DNA from: Gadus chalcogrammus
Lineage: Eukaryota; Chordata; Actinopteri; Gadiformes; Gadidae
DNA: 64,000 nucleotides
NCBI RefSeq assembly: GCF_026213295.1
Contig: NC_079421.1
Coordinates: forward strand, 20,783,457-20,847,456
Direction: 5' to 3'
Numbering within the stretch: position 1 is the stretch's first letter; each line of letters opens with the position of its first letter. The translations under genes were made by a program, and so were the position numbers. Of this stretch, positions 45,533 to 58,555 are shown piece after piece. The notes beneath the pieces are model-generated. The model was not told the DNA's origin and did no database searches. It saw only the letters and a list, made by a program, of their open reading frames with translations.

Positions 45533-45735
45533 TGAGCGGAGAGGATGGGAAGGGAGGGTAGAGGAGAGGAGAGGAGGGGGGGGGGGGAGAAAATTAGGAG
45601 TTAAGGAGAAAGGTCAGGCCAGGGGGTGGAGAGCAGAGCGGAAGCAAGCAGGGGTGGGGGGGCGAGGAGGTGGTCGGAGGAGGAGGGAGAGAAGAGGAGA
45701 AGGGAGGCGGAGAGAATGACGAGACATGATGGAAG
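45533..45735. repeat. Polypurine tract
   Basis: About 200 bp of GA/GGA-rich sequence with a G run at about 45578-45587. It begins directly after the LINE tail. Confidence 0.85.
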
Positions 45736-46441
45736 ATTAAAATGGGCAGCAGGTAAACACAGCCCATTGAGCAGGGAGGGTGCGGTCAGAATAGCAGAGC
45801 TCAGGGGCATCGAGGTCACTCGCTCCACACCATGTCTGATTTGTAGCATTGCTTCCTCAGTCTGGAAGAGTTTCAGTAAACAGAGTCTCATTACAGCAGG
45901 GGAATACAATATTTCCTTGCAGGGTCCTTTGATTTGGTGAAATATGGTTTGCGCTTACCCTCTTTCTCAGGGCACGCATTGGATTCTGAATGTGCAAATG
46001 TGTCACCAGTTCTAGGATAACATTTCCAATTATTTTGGGTACAATTATTTATAAGAATACGAAAATGATTGTATGAGACAAATTTTTGGCTCAAACTGAG
46101 GCTAGTTTAATGTTCCTATAATAACCAGAGATGTGTTGTGTGTCTGATTCTTTACTCAGGTGTCACCTGGCTCAAATAACTAAATCTGTCTTAACTAAAT
46201 TGACTTAAATATGTGCTATGCAATACTAAGCAAGGCCAAACCAATCAAAATCCAACTAATCCTACCATACCAAACCAACCAAACCTGTATCATGACTATT
46301 CTTTACAGTCAGCCAAACTGGGAAAAAACAAAACAGCAGAACTAATATCTGAGCATCCATCAAATTCACATACCACGAGCCCTAGGGAGGATGGCAGCAT
46401 GCGATCGTCTCCAGCCTGGCAACACATCAGCTTACGTCACC

Positions 46442-46472
<31 letters not shown>

Positions 46473-46891
46473 TACTCAACGTGCTTTCATCTGCACTGCT
46501 GCTCTGTGTTCCGATCCACCGCACATGTGGTTGCGTGTGAGGTGAGGGATCAAAAGAGCACACATTCCGCATCCGTCTCCAGTGTGCGTGTCAGTGCGAA
46601 TAAAGGTCTACAAAAACTGCTTGTGTGTTCCCGAGTGTGGCCTTTTGAGGGATGCAGGGTTTGGCCGCGGGCGCTCCGTGGCCGTGGCTCCAGAAGGGCT
46701 CTCGGATGCGTGGAGCCATTGAGGCTCCTGGAGCGGCCTCACAGATCAACAGGCCTCACCGACGGAAGACAAGACGAGACAGAAGGAAGCCAAACTCGCT
46801 GACCACCACGGGGCGCGTCACGCAAACCACTGACTCACCCAGGAGCATCCGGAGCACACAGCGAGAGACCGCTGAACCGTTGGCTCCTCTG

Positions 46892-46923
<32 letters not shown>

Positions 46924-48034
46924 ATGTATGTGCGGTATGTTTTGCGATGTTTGTGTTTGTGCGTGTGTGTGTGTTTGCATGTGTGTCCAGGTGCATGTGT
47001 GTCCAGGTCCCTGTAGTGTTAACGGTGAGTTGTAGCCAGTGAGTGCTAGCGCTGGAGGTGAGAAGATGCTAAGCAGCCTCATAAGCATTCTGACCGCTCT
47101 AAAAATACACCTTTACCATCACAACACATACACAACCACACACACACACTGTGACCAGGCTCACCTCAAGGCATCCAACAACAAAGCAAATCAAGTCCAA
47201 ACACAATGATGTCTGTCTTCCCTTATCTTTATTAAAGTGGGCAGCATACTTCAAGAGAAGTCGATGTTTTCGGCTGGTCGAAACTGGAGAAGTTCTCTGA
47301 GGACAACCTTGTCTCAATGCCAGCACGGAGATGAAAAATCTGTATTCCAGATTGTGGAAATTAAATCAAGCACACCATAAATTGTTGACAAAACACACTC
47401 CCAAATGTTCTTAGCGCTCATCTGCAGAGAATTCAGCGAGTTATCAATTCGTGGAGGTGGAAGGGAGGAACTAAAAAAAGGTTTGGTGAGGTATGCGTTC
47501 GTTTTACTCCCTAATCATGTAATTCTGTTCGCAAGGCCTAGACACACTTATTATGCTGACTAAAGAAGTCTGCTGTCTGCTTAAGACCTCTTGTAGAACA
47601 CCTTATGTAGGTATTTATATTAAATATACATAAAATCAAGTTAAGAGCAACTACAAAATTAACTGCATGATAACACAAACACAAAATAAAAAAGTTGGAG
47701 TGAGGAGTTTGGTTGGATCTATGACTATTTTGTTGTCGTCGGAAAATCGTTTAGATATCAAATCCATAATTGCCACAAACCACACTCAACTCCCCTCCCG
47801 CCTCCGAGCTGTCAGACGGAGCTCTCCATGGTGCTGAAATGAGTTCCGCTTCGGTTCAGTTTCTGCAGCGTTTTGTCTCAAACTACCTCAACCTGCGTCA
47901 CAGTCTTGGTGTTCAGCACATTCAGCACAACGGCCCACAGGAGACGAAAAGAAACCCTGAGAGAAGGAGCACGGGGGGCACTTCATGGGAGTAGACCCAT
48001 ACCTCACACCTCCTGGTCCACAGAGGCTTTACGG
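45736..48034. other. Unique intergenic DNA
   Basis: About 2.3 kb with only short CA (46447-46472), CT (46896-46922) and GT patches. The part 46540-46870 is GC-rich with an open + frame but no recognisable domain or splice signals. Confidence 0.45.
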
Positions 48035-48049
48035 TGGGGGGGGGGGGGG

Positions 48050-48145
<96 letters not shown>
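48035..48145. repeat. G run plus (GA)n microsatellite
   Basis: A G run of about 16 followed by about 93 bp of pure GA. Confidence 0.97.
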
Positions 48146-48445
48146 AGCAGGTGAAAATATGCAATGGCACCAGGAGAGAGAGGGGATCTCTCTCTATGTC
48201 TGTATCTTTCTCTCTCCGTCTCTTGTATTTCATCTTTTGTTCTTTGCTACCTTACTTCTAAGACTTTTTTTATTCTCCTATTTCTTTTTATCTTGATCTC
48301 ATCCCCCCACCCGTCGCCATTCCCCTCCACTGTTACTCCATGCTGCTTGTTCACTCCTCTCCTCTTCTCCCCCTCTATTCCCTCCTCTTCGTCAGTTTTT
48401 ATTTCATGGGACAATCCCATGAGAGAGAGCGAGAAAGACCAGGAG
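48146..48445. other. CT-rich unique DNA
   Basis: Pyrimidine-rich without a regular unit. No gene was recognised. Confidence 0.55.
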
Positions 48446-48598
48446 AGTGAGTGAGTGAGTGAGTGAGTGAGTGAGTGAGTGAGTGAGTGAGTGAGTGAGT
48501 GAGTGAGTGAGTGAGTGAGTGAGTGAGTGAGTGAGTGAGTGAGTGAGTGAGTGAGTGAGTGAGTGAGTGAGCGAGCGAGCGAGTGAGTGAGTGAGTGA
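48446..48598. repeat. (GTGA)n tetranucleotide microsatellite, about 153 bp
   Basis: About 38 GTGA units, with three GCGA variants near 48571-48583. The minus-strand frame LTHSLTHS is an artefact. Confidence 0.99.
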
Positions 48599-49149
48599 CA
48601 TGATTTCTAATGTTGGATAATTCCTGTCTGGAAAGCAAAAACCATAGTTGCTCTACCCTCGTATAAGTAAAGCTGATTTCAATCACTTATCTATGAACAG
48701 CTATACTGGTTCTGCTTATTAATTAACAATAATTACTTCATGATTTAATAAAATGAATTAAAAGATCATTGTCTAATTTGTCAAATCAATCAGAAGTAAT
48801 AACACGTTTCAACTGCTACACTACAGTTCAAAGGCAACTTTGTAGAATTCCTCATCAGATCATCTCATCTTTTCTTTTGCTATCCTCTCATTTTCTCTCC
48901 TCTCTGTTTCCTTCCCACTTCATATCCTCCCTTTATCCTTTCATCTCTGCTCTAGTACCCTTTTCTCTTCTCCTCCCCTCTCGGCTCTCCTACCCCCTCA
49001 TCTCCTCTCCTCTCCTTGTGCTCTGTGGTCTTTCTCCTTCCAGCTGGTCTGTTCCTCCCTTTAGTCAAAGGTGTACACTAGAGAGGACATGGATGTCACC
49101 CATCGCCATCAAACATTGATGAGATGACAAGACCACACAGCAGGGGGAA
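48599..49149. other. Unique DNA, CT-rich at its right end
   Basis: AT-rich to 48850, pyrimidine-rich (CTCCTCTC words) at 48865-49050. No gene. Confidence 0.5.
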
Positions 49150-49560
49150 ACACCACTTCAATCACACGCTACGTACATGAAGTACAAACACACTGCTAAC
49201 ACGCTTCAAATATACACTTAAAACATGCTACAAACATGCTGCTTGCACGCTTCCAATACAGCATTAAACACAGTACCAACATAAAATACACACTACACAC
49301 ACGACAAACACAAAGACACTACTAAGAATCTAGAAACAAAGTAAACCCAGTATTACACGCTCCCAACACTGAACACAGTACTAACCAAGAGGCAACACAG
49401 AACCTCTACTAACAAAACTATGCTTTAACACACTCATAGCAACGCCACCAAATCATTAGAATCACATGTAACTTACAACCAACCACATAAAAATACTCTA
49501 AACACACACTCAAACATTTTTAACACACTACAAAAATACACGCACATAGCACAACAGACA
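49150..49560. repeat. Degenerate A/C-rich tandem DNA
   Basis: Words like acatgctacaaacatgct, actgctaacacgcttcaaat and acactacacacacgacaaac recur irregularly. It is strand-biased (few G, few T runs) like the 27.5-kb block but more diverged. Confidence 0.55.
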
Positions 49561-51045
<1,485 letters not shown>

Positions 51046-53118
51046 CTGCACAAGTGCATAAACCCGCACAGATCGTATTAGCACACAGCTGCATCGTGGC
51101 AGATTAGCCTAGCTTGTTAGGTCTGTTTAGCCTTTACGCTGAATGTTCCAAACAGTGAGCCAAGAGGCGCAGTTTCTACCATATAGGTGGCTTAGCACAG
51201 GATTGAAATAATGCCATGAATCAATGGTATAAACAACAAACACCACCACAAGTAAAATCCCCCGTTGGTATCAATTAGTGTGTTTTAGATTACCGTATCA
51301 TTAGCTACAGATATCAGCCTCCAGGTCTACTTTTTAACATGCGCTATGAAACTTTTCTACTGCCGCTTTTTACTCCATTAAAACATGTCTGAACCAGAAA
51401 GTGTCACAAGAATAAAACGTGCCCATATAAGCTTCCATTCATGACATTTTTACCTTTAATTTATTTAATCTGGCCTACTATGCCCCCCACCAAAATCTCA
51501 GATGACAGTAACCGTCGTCTGAAAATTATAAAGCGATAACTGTAGCTACAACTCAAACCACCAGAGGTTACTAATGGGAAAACGCACATAATACTAGTAC
51601 ACAATGACATAGCGAGCAACCTCTACCACCAGGTAATGGTTGTATCAATCAACAGAGTGTGAATATGATTTTCAGTGTTAATGAAATTACAATTGATGAT
51701 TGATAAACTCATTAATTGTTCTGCATATTCCTAGGCATTGCTCATTTAGTTTTTTACTTATTAATTCAGGCAGAGTTGTCTCAATTATATGTTTATGTTG
51801 GTATGATTAATGAACATCATTACCATGCATGCTTTAATTAAGAAGTCTGAGGAAACGCATAACATTAGAACGGTAAACCACTTTCTCTACAACTCCCGAT
51901 ACTAAACGACACTAACGATCTAGACAGCTGCATGGGGAACCAGCGGATCAGAAGTTAGTCGTTCTCACCCTATACTCCCCCCTGCTCAGTTCCATCAGCT
52001 CCGTTCTGTTCGTTCCACTCTCATGTAGTTAAAGGATGTCATCAAGCCGTAGGTTGCTGAAGGTAAACTCATACATCACACTGTCTGACATTTACAGTTG
52101 AAATGTTTCAGTCTCAGAGGAATGTTTCTGTTTTGTGTTGAGTGTTTTAAGAATTAATTAAGGATATATTCAATGCATAAGGATAAAGTTTAGAAAAACA
52201 TAAACATAAATAGGAGAGATTTAGAGGTTGATATGGCTGGAAGGTGTTTACTGTGTGTTACATTGATGAAAGTAATTAAGTTGCACATTTGGGCATTTTG
52301 TGGATGTCAAATTTGAAGGTGGATATTAATCACGTATAAATAATTGCAATCATAAAGTTTGAACTTCATAAATACCTGTAGGTTAATGTGACAGTGTGTA
52401 GCAAAAATGTGTCAGAATCTTAAAGAGCAGCTGTTAAATTGATGATGTGGTATATGAACGGCGGTTTTCCGCTGTGCATTGCGTGTGAAAACTGGGAGGA
52501 GGGTGCAACATTGAAAGTTTTATTCAAAATACGAGGTCGTCACGGACAAGGCCATCGTCTGCGACCAACTTTTACTTCGGCCTGGCTTGAGGCTTTAAAT
52601 TGTGAGTGTTGATGGAACCCCAAGGTCGGGAGAATGAGGTGTAATAACTTTGAGGTTGTGACAGAAATAAGGCTGTAATTCCTCACGCTGGAGCCATGGT
52701 GGAGATTATTCACACACTGTGTATGACTGTGTATGTAACAAATTAAAAAGAACAGTTCTGATTATGAATTGCAGGGATTTCTAATCATGGAAAATGCTTA
52801 CTCAGATTTACTGAACAGAACGATGCGATCAGAAGGGGATTAAGGTTGATTGAAGCATTGGAAAGTAAAATAATGAGCATTTCATCTGATCTCAAATCCA
52901 AGCCAGATCCATAGTGTAAGCGAATAAGGTAGGAACCTTGAAATTAGCAGTTGCTGCACAATCACAAGCGGCAACATAAAGAGACAATCACCACACGTCT
53001 TGTAATTACATGTTATCCATCCAACCGTGAAGACAACAGCTAGGTGTAGACGTTAGTAGTATCTACAGTAACAAACGCTGTCTACACTCATCATTGTTAT
53101 CTGTCTGTGTTATTCGAT
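51046..53118. other. Repeat-poor unique DNA with regulatory-like blocks
   Basis: About 2.1 kb almost free of simple repeats, unusual for this window. The block 51640-51860 has many TAAT/ATTA cores (AATTGATGATTGATAAA, CATTAATTG, TATTAATTCA, GATTAATGAACATCATTA, TTTAATTAAG), suggestive of homeodomain sites. Block 52440-52700 is also unique and word-rich. No coding frame is seen. This is the genomic target of the hAT insertion. Confidence 0.4.
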
Positions 53119-53126
53119 GTGTTTAC
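53119..53126. repeat. Left target-site duplication GTGTTTAC
   Basis: Identical to 56246-56253 on the other side of the hAT element. An 8-bp duplication is diagnostic of the hAT superfamily. Confidence 0.95.
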
Positions 53127-53246
53127 TAGGGATGTCCCGATCCGATATTGATATCGGAAATCAGTCCGATATCAGCCAAAAAAGTGAATATCGGATTTTA
53201 TCGGACTGAATCTAAAAACTCCGATATAAGCGCTCCGATATAAGCT
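53127..53246 (+). promoter_or_regulatory. Left terminal and subterminal repeats of the hAT element
   Basis: After the 15-bp terminal repeat, CCGATAT or its complement occurs at least six times within 110 bp (for example TCCGATATTG, GATATCGGAA, GTCCGATATCAG, CTCCGATATAAGC twice). Known hAT transposases bind such repeated hexamer or heptamer motifs. The palindromic GATATC core could favour dimeric binding. Confidence 0.8.
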
Positions 53247-53436
53247 GTCCATTTACCGCTCCAGGACTTCTATAATAGGTGACTCTGGTTTGATCACACT
53301 CCAACACAGTAGGTGGTAATGCCCCTTAAATGAATTAACGTTGGTGCCGGCCGCGGAAGAAGAGCGTCTCTGATCCAGCATGTACAGCCCACGTGATCAA
53401 CAACGACCACGTGTGTGCCTGCAGCAAGGTGTAGTG

Positions 53437-55557
53437 ATGTCGGCTGTGTGGAAGTATTTTACCGTAAACTCGGACAAAGACGTTGCAGCTAAATGCAACA
53501 TTTGTCAGGCGCAAGTGTCCCGTGGAGGGACAGAACCGGGAAGGTTCAATACAAGCAACCTCATCGCACATTTGAAAAAACACCACAAAAAAGAACATGA
53601 GGATTTTCGCGAGAGCAGCAAGGCGAAGCAACAAGCCTCTGGCTCGCTTCAGCAACCCACACTGGCCGAAAGCTTTGCAAGACGTGACAAACTACCACGG
53701 GACAGCAAAAAGGCAATGGCCATAACAGAAAAGATAGCCCAGTTTATTGTGCTTGATGACCAGCCCCTGTCGGTGGTGAGTAATGTCGGGTTTAAACGCT
53801 TAATGGAGCACCTCGAACCTCGCTACATTATTCCTAGCCGCCACTACATTGTAGACAAAACTATACCCCGGATGCACGAAGAGGTTAAAAAGTGTATTGC
53901 CGCACACGTGGAGAAGGCAAATGCTATAAGCTTCACCACCGACATCTGGAGCTCAGACCATCGTCCGCTGTCTCTGTTGAGCCTGACTGCGCACTGGGTG
54001 GACACTGACTTCACACTGCAGAGAGCAGTGTTACATGCACGTGAATTCAGGGGATCGCACACAGCTGATGCAATCACGCACGCCATGGAGGAGATGCTGC
54101 ATGGCTGGAAGATTGAGAAAAATAAGGTCCATGTCGTTTTAAGAGACAATGCTGCTAACATGAAAAAGGCAATGAATCAGCTAGGTGTGTCAAGCTTAGG
54201 ATGTTTTGCTCACACTCTTCAGCTTGTAGTCCATGAAGGGGTCTTGTCACAGCGAGCTGTAAGTGATGCACTAGCCAACGGGAGAAAAATAGTGGGCCAC
54301 TTCAAACATTCCCCCAAGGCTTATTCAAGCCTTGAAGACCTGCAAATAGAGCTGAATGTCACGCCAAAACGTCTCCAGCAGGATGTCCAGACACGATGGA
54401 GCAGTACAAAGTACATGATTGACAGCCTCATTCATCAAAAACGGCCACTGCATGCCTACTCATCTGAAGAAAACCACACCCTGCCAGCCATTCTAACAGC
54501 AAACCAGTGGGGGCTGTTAGAGAAGGCCTCAAAGGTTCTGACCCCCTTTGAAGAGCTAACAACTCTAGTCAGTGCCGCCTCTGCTACCACAGCCGATGTC
54601 ATCCCCTCTGTCCATGCACTGGTACGGTTTCTCAGTAAGGAGAGTGAAGATGATCATGGGATCCTAACTATGAAAGCCACCCTTCTGGATGCAGTCCAAA
54701 GACGTTTCAGGCATGTGGAATCCGAGCCCCTCTACACCGTGGCAACACTGCTGGATCCACGTTATAAAGACAAGTAAGGGAATTTATGTTAAATTCTTAC
54801 ATTTATTTAGCCTAATCTGATGTATATGAGAAAAACTGTGCTGTTTACAGTGAGTTGGTTGTAGCCTATGTGACTGTGTTGTGACTGCATAAAATAAGAT
54901 TACAGGTTACAGATTAGAATCACTGTTTACATTATCATGACTGTTTCTTTCTGTGAGCACAAATGTGTGGGGACTGGGTTTGAAAAGCTCTAAAATATAC
55001 ATGTTACATTATTTTATATATTTTATATTTATGCCAGGTACTTCACAAACCCGGAAAACCTGGGACATGCAAAAGCAGCGTTAAAGGCAGCGGTATGTAA
55101 AGTAGAAGAAGAGCTGAAGACCACGCCTCCACCTGATGTGACCGAGCCAGTGGACAAGGCTCCACGGATGGCGGGTGCAAGCAGCAGCCTTGGCAGCATC
55201 TTTGACGAAATACTAGAGGAGAGCAGCACAGCAGCAGGTCCGTCTGACCAGATCACCACAGGGGCAATCTGTGAAATGGAGAGCTACTTCTGTGAGGCTC
55301 CGATTGAACGGAAGAGCAACCCTTTACACTACTGGAGCCTAAACCAAGCTCGACTCCCCACCATGGCAGCAACAGCAGCTAAATTCCTCTGTGCTCCCTG
55401 CACGAGTGTGGAGAGTGAAAGGCTCTTCAGCACAGCGTCAATTATCATTGAGGAGCACAGGAGCAGGCTGACAGCACAGCATGCTGAAATGCTTATCTTC
55501 TTAAAAAAAAATCTCCACATTATGCTCGGACTGCAGAAAGTGGAGAAGGAGGAGTAG
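53437..55557 (+). CDS. hAT transposase with BED zinc finger (two exons)
   Basis: The product would cut and paste the element in the nucleus. Exon 1 is 53437-54773 and exon 2 is 55038-55557, split by a GT-AG intron (donor CAA/GTAAGG, acceptor GCCAG/GTAC). The junction rebuilds the family motif LDPRYKDK-YF in frame. Counting from the second methionine at 53437 (618 residues): BED-type zinc finger C20-x2-C23...H45-x3/4-H49/50, first catalytic D169 in TTDIWS, second D237 in VLRDNAANM, CFAH at 256-259, RW at 320-321, and the third acid E573 in SVESERLFSTAS. The C-terminus is the hAT dimerisation segment (EEHRSRL...MLIFLKKN). Length and catalytic spacing agree with housefly Hermes (D180, D248, E572 of 612 residues). 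An upstream in-frame ATG at 53380 would add 19 residues, but MSAVWKYF is the more family-like start. No stop or frameshift interrupts either exon. Termini and duplication argue against a domesticated ZBED-type host gene. Confidence 0.93.
54774..55037 (+). other. Intron of the hAT transposase gene
   Basis: A 264-bp AT-rich stretch with donor GTAAGG and acceptor TTTATGCCAG. Reading through the donor meets TAA at 54775-54777, so an unspliced transcript would give a truncated product lacking the third catalytic residue and dimerisation tail. This is a possible regulation point, as inference. Confidence 0.85.
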
Positions 55558-55995
55558 TAAGGGTAGTCAGCACTGACTGATTATTATTTGTTTTATGTTC
55601 TTGTTATTAGAGTGATATGTTTATTGTGTTTACACTCTATTCTTCAGTGAAGACTAAGAGTAATTACTACATTGTTTTGGGCACAGTCAGTCAGTGAAAC
55701 TGGAGCTGTGTGAACTGTTAACTTAGAGCAGTTGGACAGTGGACAATATTGTGTTGTTTTTGTTGTTTTTGTCCCTGCCCACAGTTGTTTCCAACATATG
55801 CTGACAGTAGAAAAATAACTGAAGTGAACTTGAATTGTTTGCACTTTAAAATTTAATTTATTCTATTCAATTGTATAATGATGTTGGTAACCAGTGGTTA
55901 TTTTGCACTTTAAATATAACATTTTGTTTTTATTGGATTTGTTGAGGGAATACTCTTATGTTGAAGGTTAAAATTTATGTAACCAATTGGTTAAT

Positions 55996-56001
55996 AATAA
56001 A
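55996..56001 (+). terminator. Candidate polyadenylation signal AATAAA
   Basis: AATAAA lies 439 bp after the transposase stop codon, inside the element and before the right subterminal repeats. It is the likeliest 3' end signal in the untranslated tail. Confidence 0.5.
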
Positions 56002-56139
56002 TGGGTCAGTTTTTTCTATACCTACTGTTGCTGACTATTGTTTTCTGTTATATCACTACAACATCAGTAACAGTAACATCACTTAATCAAGCCTTTTCTA
56101 ACATTCCACACAACAAAATAAGGAATAAATATATGCATG

Positions 56140-56245
56140 ATTTGTGCCTATATCGTATCGTATTGATATCGGTATCGGCCAATACTCAAGGCTACAATAT
56201 CGGTATCGTATCGGAAGTGAAAAAGTTGTATCGGGACATCCCTAG
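56140..56245 (-). promoter_or_regulatory. Right terminal and subterminal repeats of the hAT element
   Basis: Contains TATCGTATCG, GATATCGGTATCGGCC and ATATCGGTATCGTATCGG, then the inverse 15-bp terminus at 56231-56245. It is the counterpart of the left-end cluster but richer in the GTATCG variant, so the two ends are not equivalent. Confidence 0.8.
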
Positions 56246-56253
56246 TGTTTACT
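56246..56253. repeat. Right target-site duplication GTGTTTAC
   Basis: Perfect copy of 53119-53126. Confidence 0.95.
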
Positions 56254-56446
56254 GTCTGCCTGTGTCTGTCTGCCGGTCATTTGTAAACAAACCAGGTAAG
56301 ACTTTTTTGGGCGGAAATTTAATTGCGGCCGCCAGATACATTAACAATATCGACTAGTGGCGTTATAACTTGCCAGATGTTTGGTTGGTGGGCTCGTCTT
56401 GCCTGCATGGATGATCTTATCCTTGTGTCTGCAGCTTTGTGTGCAT

Positions 56447-56507
<61 letters not shown>

Positions 56508-56880
56508 CGCATGTGTGTGTTGTCTTTATGAATGTGAGTGATTGTGTTTATGCATGTGTGCGAATGTGTGTGTGTATATGTGCAGATGAACAAGACTTGG
56601 TTGTGTGAATGCTGGTATGAGCTTGAGTGTTGTATGTATGCATATGCATGTGTATGAACACGATTGTGAGGGTGCATATTTATGAATGTTGGTGTGTAAT
56701 GACTATGCTGTGTGTGTGTGTGTATGAATGTGAATGTGTCAGACAAATGAATGTGACTTGGTTGTGTGTGTGTGTCTGTGCTAGCCATTCTGTGAATGTA
56801 AGTGTGTTATGCGTGTATGCAAGTGTATGAATGTGAGTGTGTGTATGTGCGTGCATACACGTAAATGTGAGTGTGCAGTG
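56254..56880. repeat. GT-rich region with (GT)n core
   Basis: A pure GT run at 56451-56504, then about 370 bp of degenerate TGTGTATGAATGTG-type sequence. Before it lies short unique DNA. Confidence 0.8.
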
Positions 56881-57104
56881 TGTATGCTTGCGCCAAAGAG
56901 AAAGGGCGGTTCTGCAGGACCAGAATGCTCTGGTTCACCTTAACCTCCTCCAAAGCAGAGGGAAGAGTGTCGGCCTCTGCTTATGAGCCCTCGCCTTGCA
57001 ACTTGAATATGCATTCAGTAAACAGACTTAGAACCAAATACTTGGACAAATTACTTTGGGGGCTCTGGGCCATCCCTCAGGAAGGCTGTGGTTATACAGA
57101 GAGA
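56881..57104. other. Unique intergenic DNA
   Basis: No gene or repeat was recognised. Confidence 0.45.
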
Positions 57105-57248
57105 AAACGAGAGAGAGAGAGCGAAAACGAGAGAGCGAGAGCGAGAGCGAGAGAGAGAGAGAGAGAGAGAGAGCGAAAACGAGAGAGAGAACGAGAGAGA
57201 ACGAGAGAGAACGAGAGAGAGAGAGAGAGAGAGAGAACGAGAGAGAGA
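57105..57248. repeat. (GA)n array with GAAAACGAGA and GAGAGC variants
   Basis: GA repeats with recurrent gcgaaaacgagagag and gagagaacgagagaga units, again a variant amplified inside a GA array. Confidence 0.93.
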
Positions 57249-58120
57249 TAATCCTTTCCTGAATCTCAATGCCAATTATTAATCAAAAGATTATTAATTT
57301 TATAACTGAAGATAAAATAAAGAAACAAGTCAACTCCATAAGGGAAATTAGAATCAAATATTTATAACAATGGCTAATATTACATGAAGGGAAAGGACAG
57401 AGAGAAAATAAAAAGTAGACAGAGAAGAGTGTTTATCTTGTTACTGGAGGCAAATTGTCAAATGAAGCGAGCATTTGGAAATTAACTTTGACTTTATTTA
57501 GCTCTCTTTCTCTCTTTCTTTCTTTTTCTTTCAGTCTGTCTGGAGCCTGTTCACCCTCTGTCACCGTCTCTTCGTCTAGTCTTCATGTCTAGCCATCCTT
57601 GCTCTCCCTCTCCGTCCCTCTGTCTCTCCCTGATACTGATCTCCCGGATTTCTCTGTCAACATTTCATTGGAGATGAAAAAAACGAATTTCCTTCGTCAA
57701 TGTTTCTCTTCTAGCCTCCTTGGATTGATCCTTGATGCAACCCATTCCCTCCAACCCTCATCCCTATCCCCTTCTCCCCTCCGTTCTCTGACCTCACCCG
57801 ACTCCCCCCGTCTCTCTCTCACCTCCATCATAATCTGACCTTTGAACCCTCTTTACCCCAAGGAGCTCTCCGCAGCTCAGAAATGGAGACAAGTGCTTCT
57901 TCCCAGCCGTAGTCAGGAGTGGTTTGCTGTCAGATAGCTTTCCCCTTGAAACATAGATGGTTTGAGCCTGTAGCTGTCCATCCATCTGTCCACCAACCTA
58001 ACCGTCTATCTATGTCTGTGTCCCTCTGTGTCTGTCTGTCTGTCAGTGCAGTTTACAGATGTGTAGGGTTAGGAAGGAAAATAGGTTTTACTGCTCTTCC
58101 AATGGACATCTTCAAATGCA
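57249..58120. other. Unique DNA, CT-rich in the middle
   Basis: Pyrimidine-rich at 57500-57660 and 57740-57830. No gene was recognised. Confidence 0.5.
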
Positions 58121-58121
58121 T

Positions 58122-58152
<31 letters not shown>
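58121..58152. repeat. Short (CA)n microsatellite
   Basis: About 32 bp of CA. Confidence 0.95.
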
Positions 58153-58154
<2 letters not shown>

Positions 58155-58329
58155 TCCTCAAGGTCTACATATTATTTTGTTGTTTCTTCCACCTGAGATG
58201 ATCTGAAGAACACAAGAGGCGTCTTCCAGAAGCACCTCTCTAAGAACAAGAATAGGAGATCACTACAGAGCAGTAAACTATCCTGTACTGTTTCTAATGC
58301 CATGCCACACTCTAATAAAGAATTATATA

Positions 58330-58555
58330 GATAACACAATGCTAGCCTAGACTATTCTACCCTATACTGCATCATATAACGGCATACTAAACTAGACCAT
58401 AACACACCATTCTACAGGAAACAATACAATATTATATTAGACTAGGCTAAAGTATAAAACTCAATGTTATACTATAACACACCATACTACATCCTACTGC
58501 ACCATTCTATACCACTCCTGACCAGACTACACTATAATACACCACACCAAAGACA
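58330..58555. repeat. Degenerate ACTATAACACACCATACTAC tandem DNA
   Basis: Words such as accataacacaccattctac, actataacacaccatactac and cactataatacaccacac recur over about 225 bp, with scattered ctagacta words. Confidence 0.6.

Larger units (their letters stand above)
53127..56245 (+). mobile_element. Full-length autonomous-type hAT DNA transposon, 3119 bp
   Basis: The termini are perfect 15-bp inverted repeats: TAGGGATGTCCCGAT on the left and its complement at 56231-56245. They are flanked by the identical 8-bp duplication GTGTTTAC, as hAT transposases make. Just inside the left end (53140-53245) and right end (about 56148-56215) lie clusters of CCGATAT/ATATCGG words in both orientations, the usual subterminal binding sites. 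Inside is one + strand transposase gene with one intron and a polyadenylation signal. Intact termini, duplication and coding region indicate a recent insertion. Whether it is active cannot be told from sequence alone. Confidence 0.95.

Noticed and set aside
46506..46802. 98-codon GC-rich + frame as an exon
   Set aside because: Arg/Ser-rich frame without a domain. The overlapping frame at 46652 is equally open, and I found no clear splice sites.
48399..48686. LTHSLTHS repeat protein
   Set aside because: It is the (GTGA)n microsatellite read on the minus strand.
53335..54161. Minus-strand frames of 105-106 codons inside the transposase
   Set aside because: Shadows of exon 1. No independent coding features.
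53127..56245. Domesticated ZBED-type host gene
   Set aside because: Perfect inverted termini and an 8-bp target duplication surround the gene, so it is still a transposon copy.
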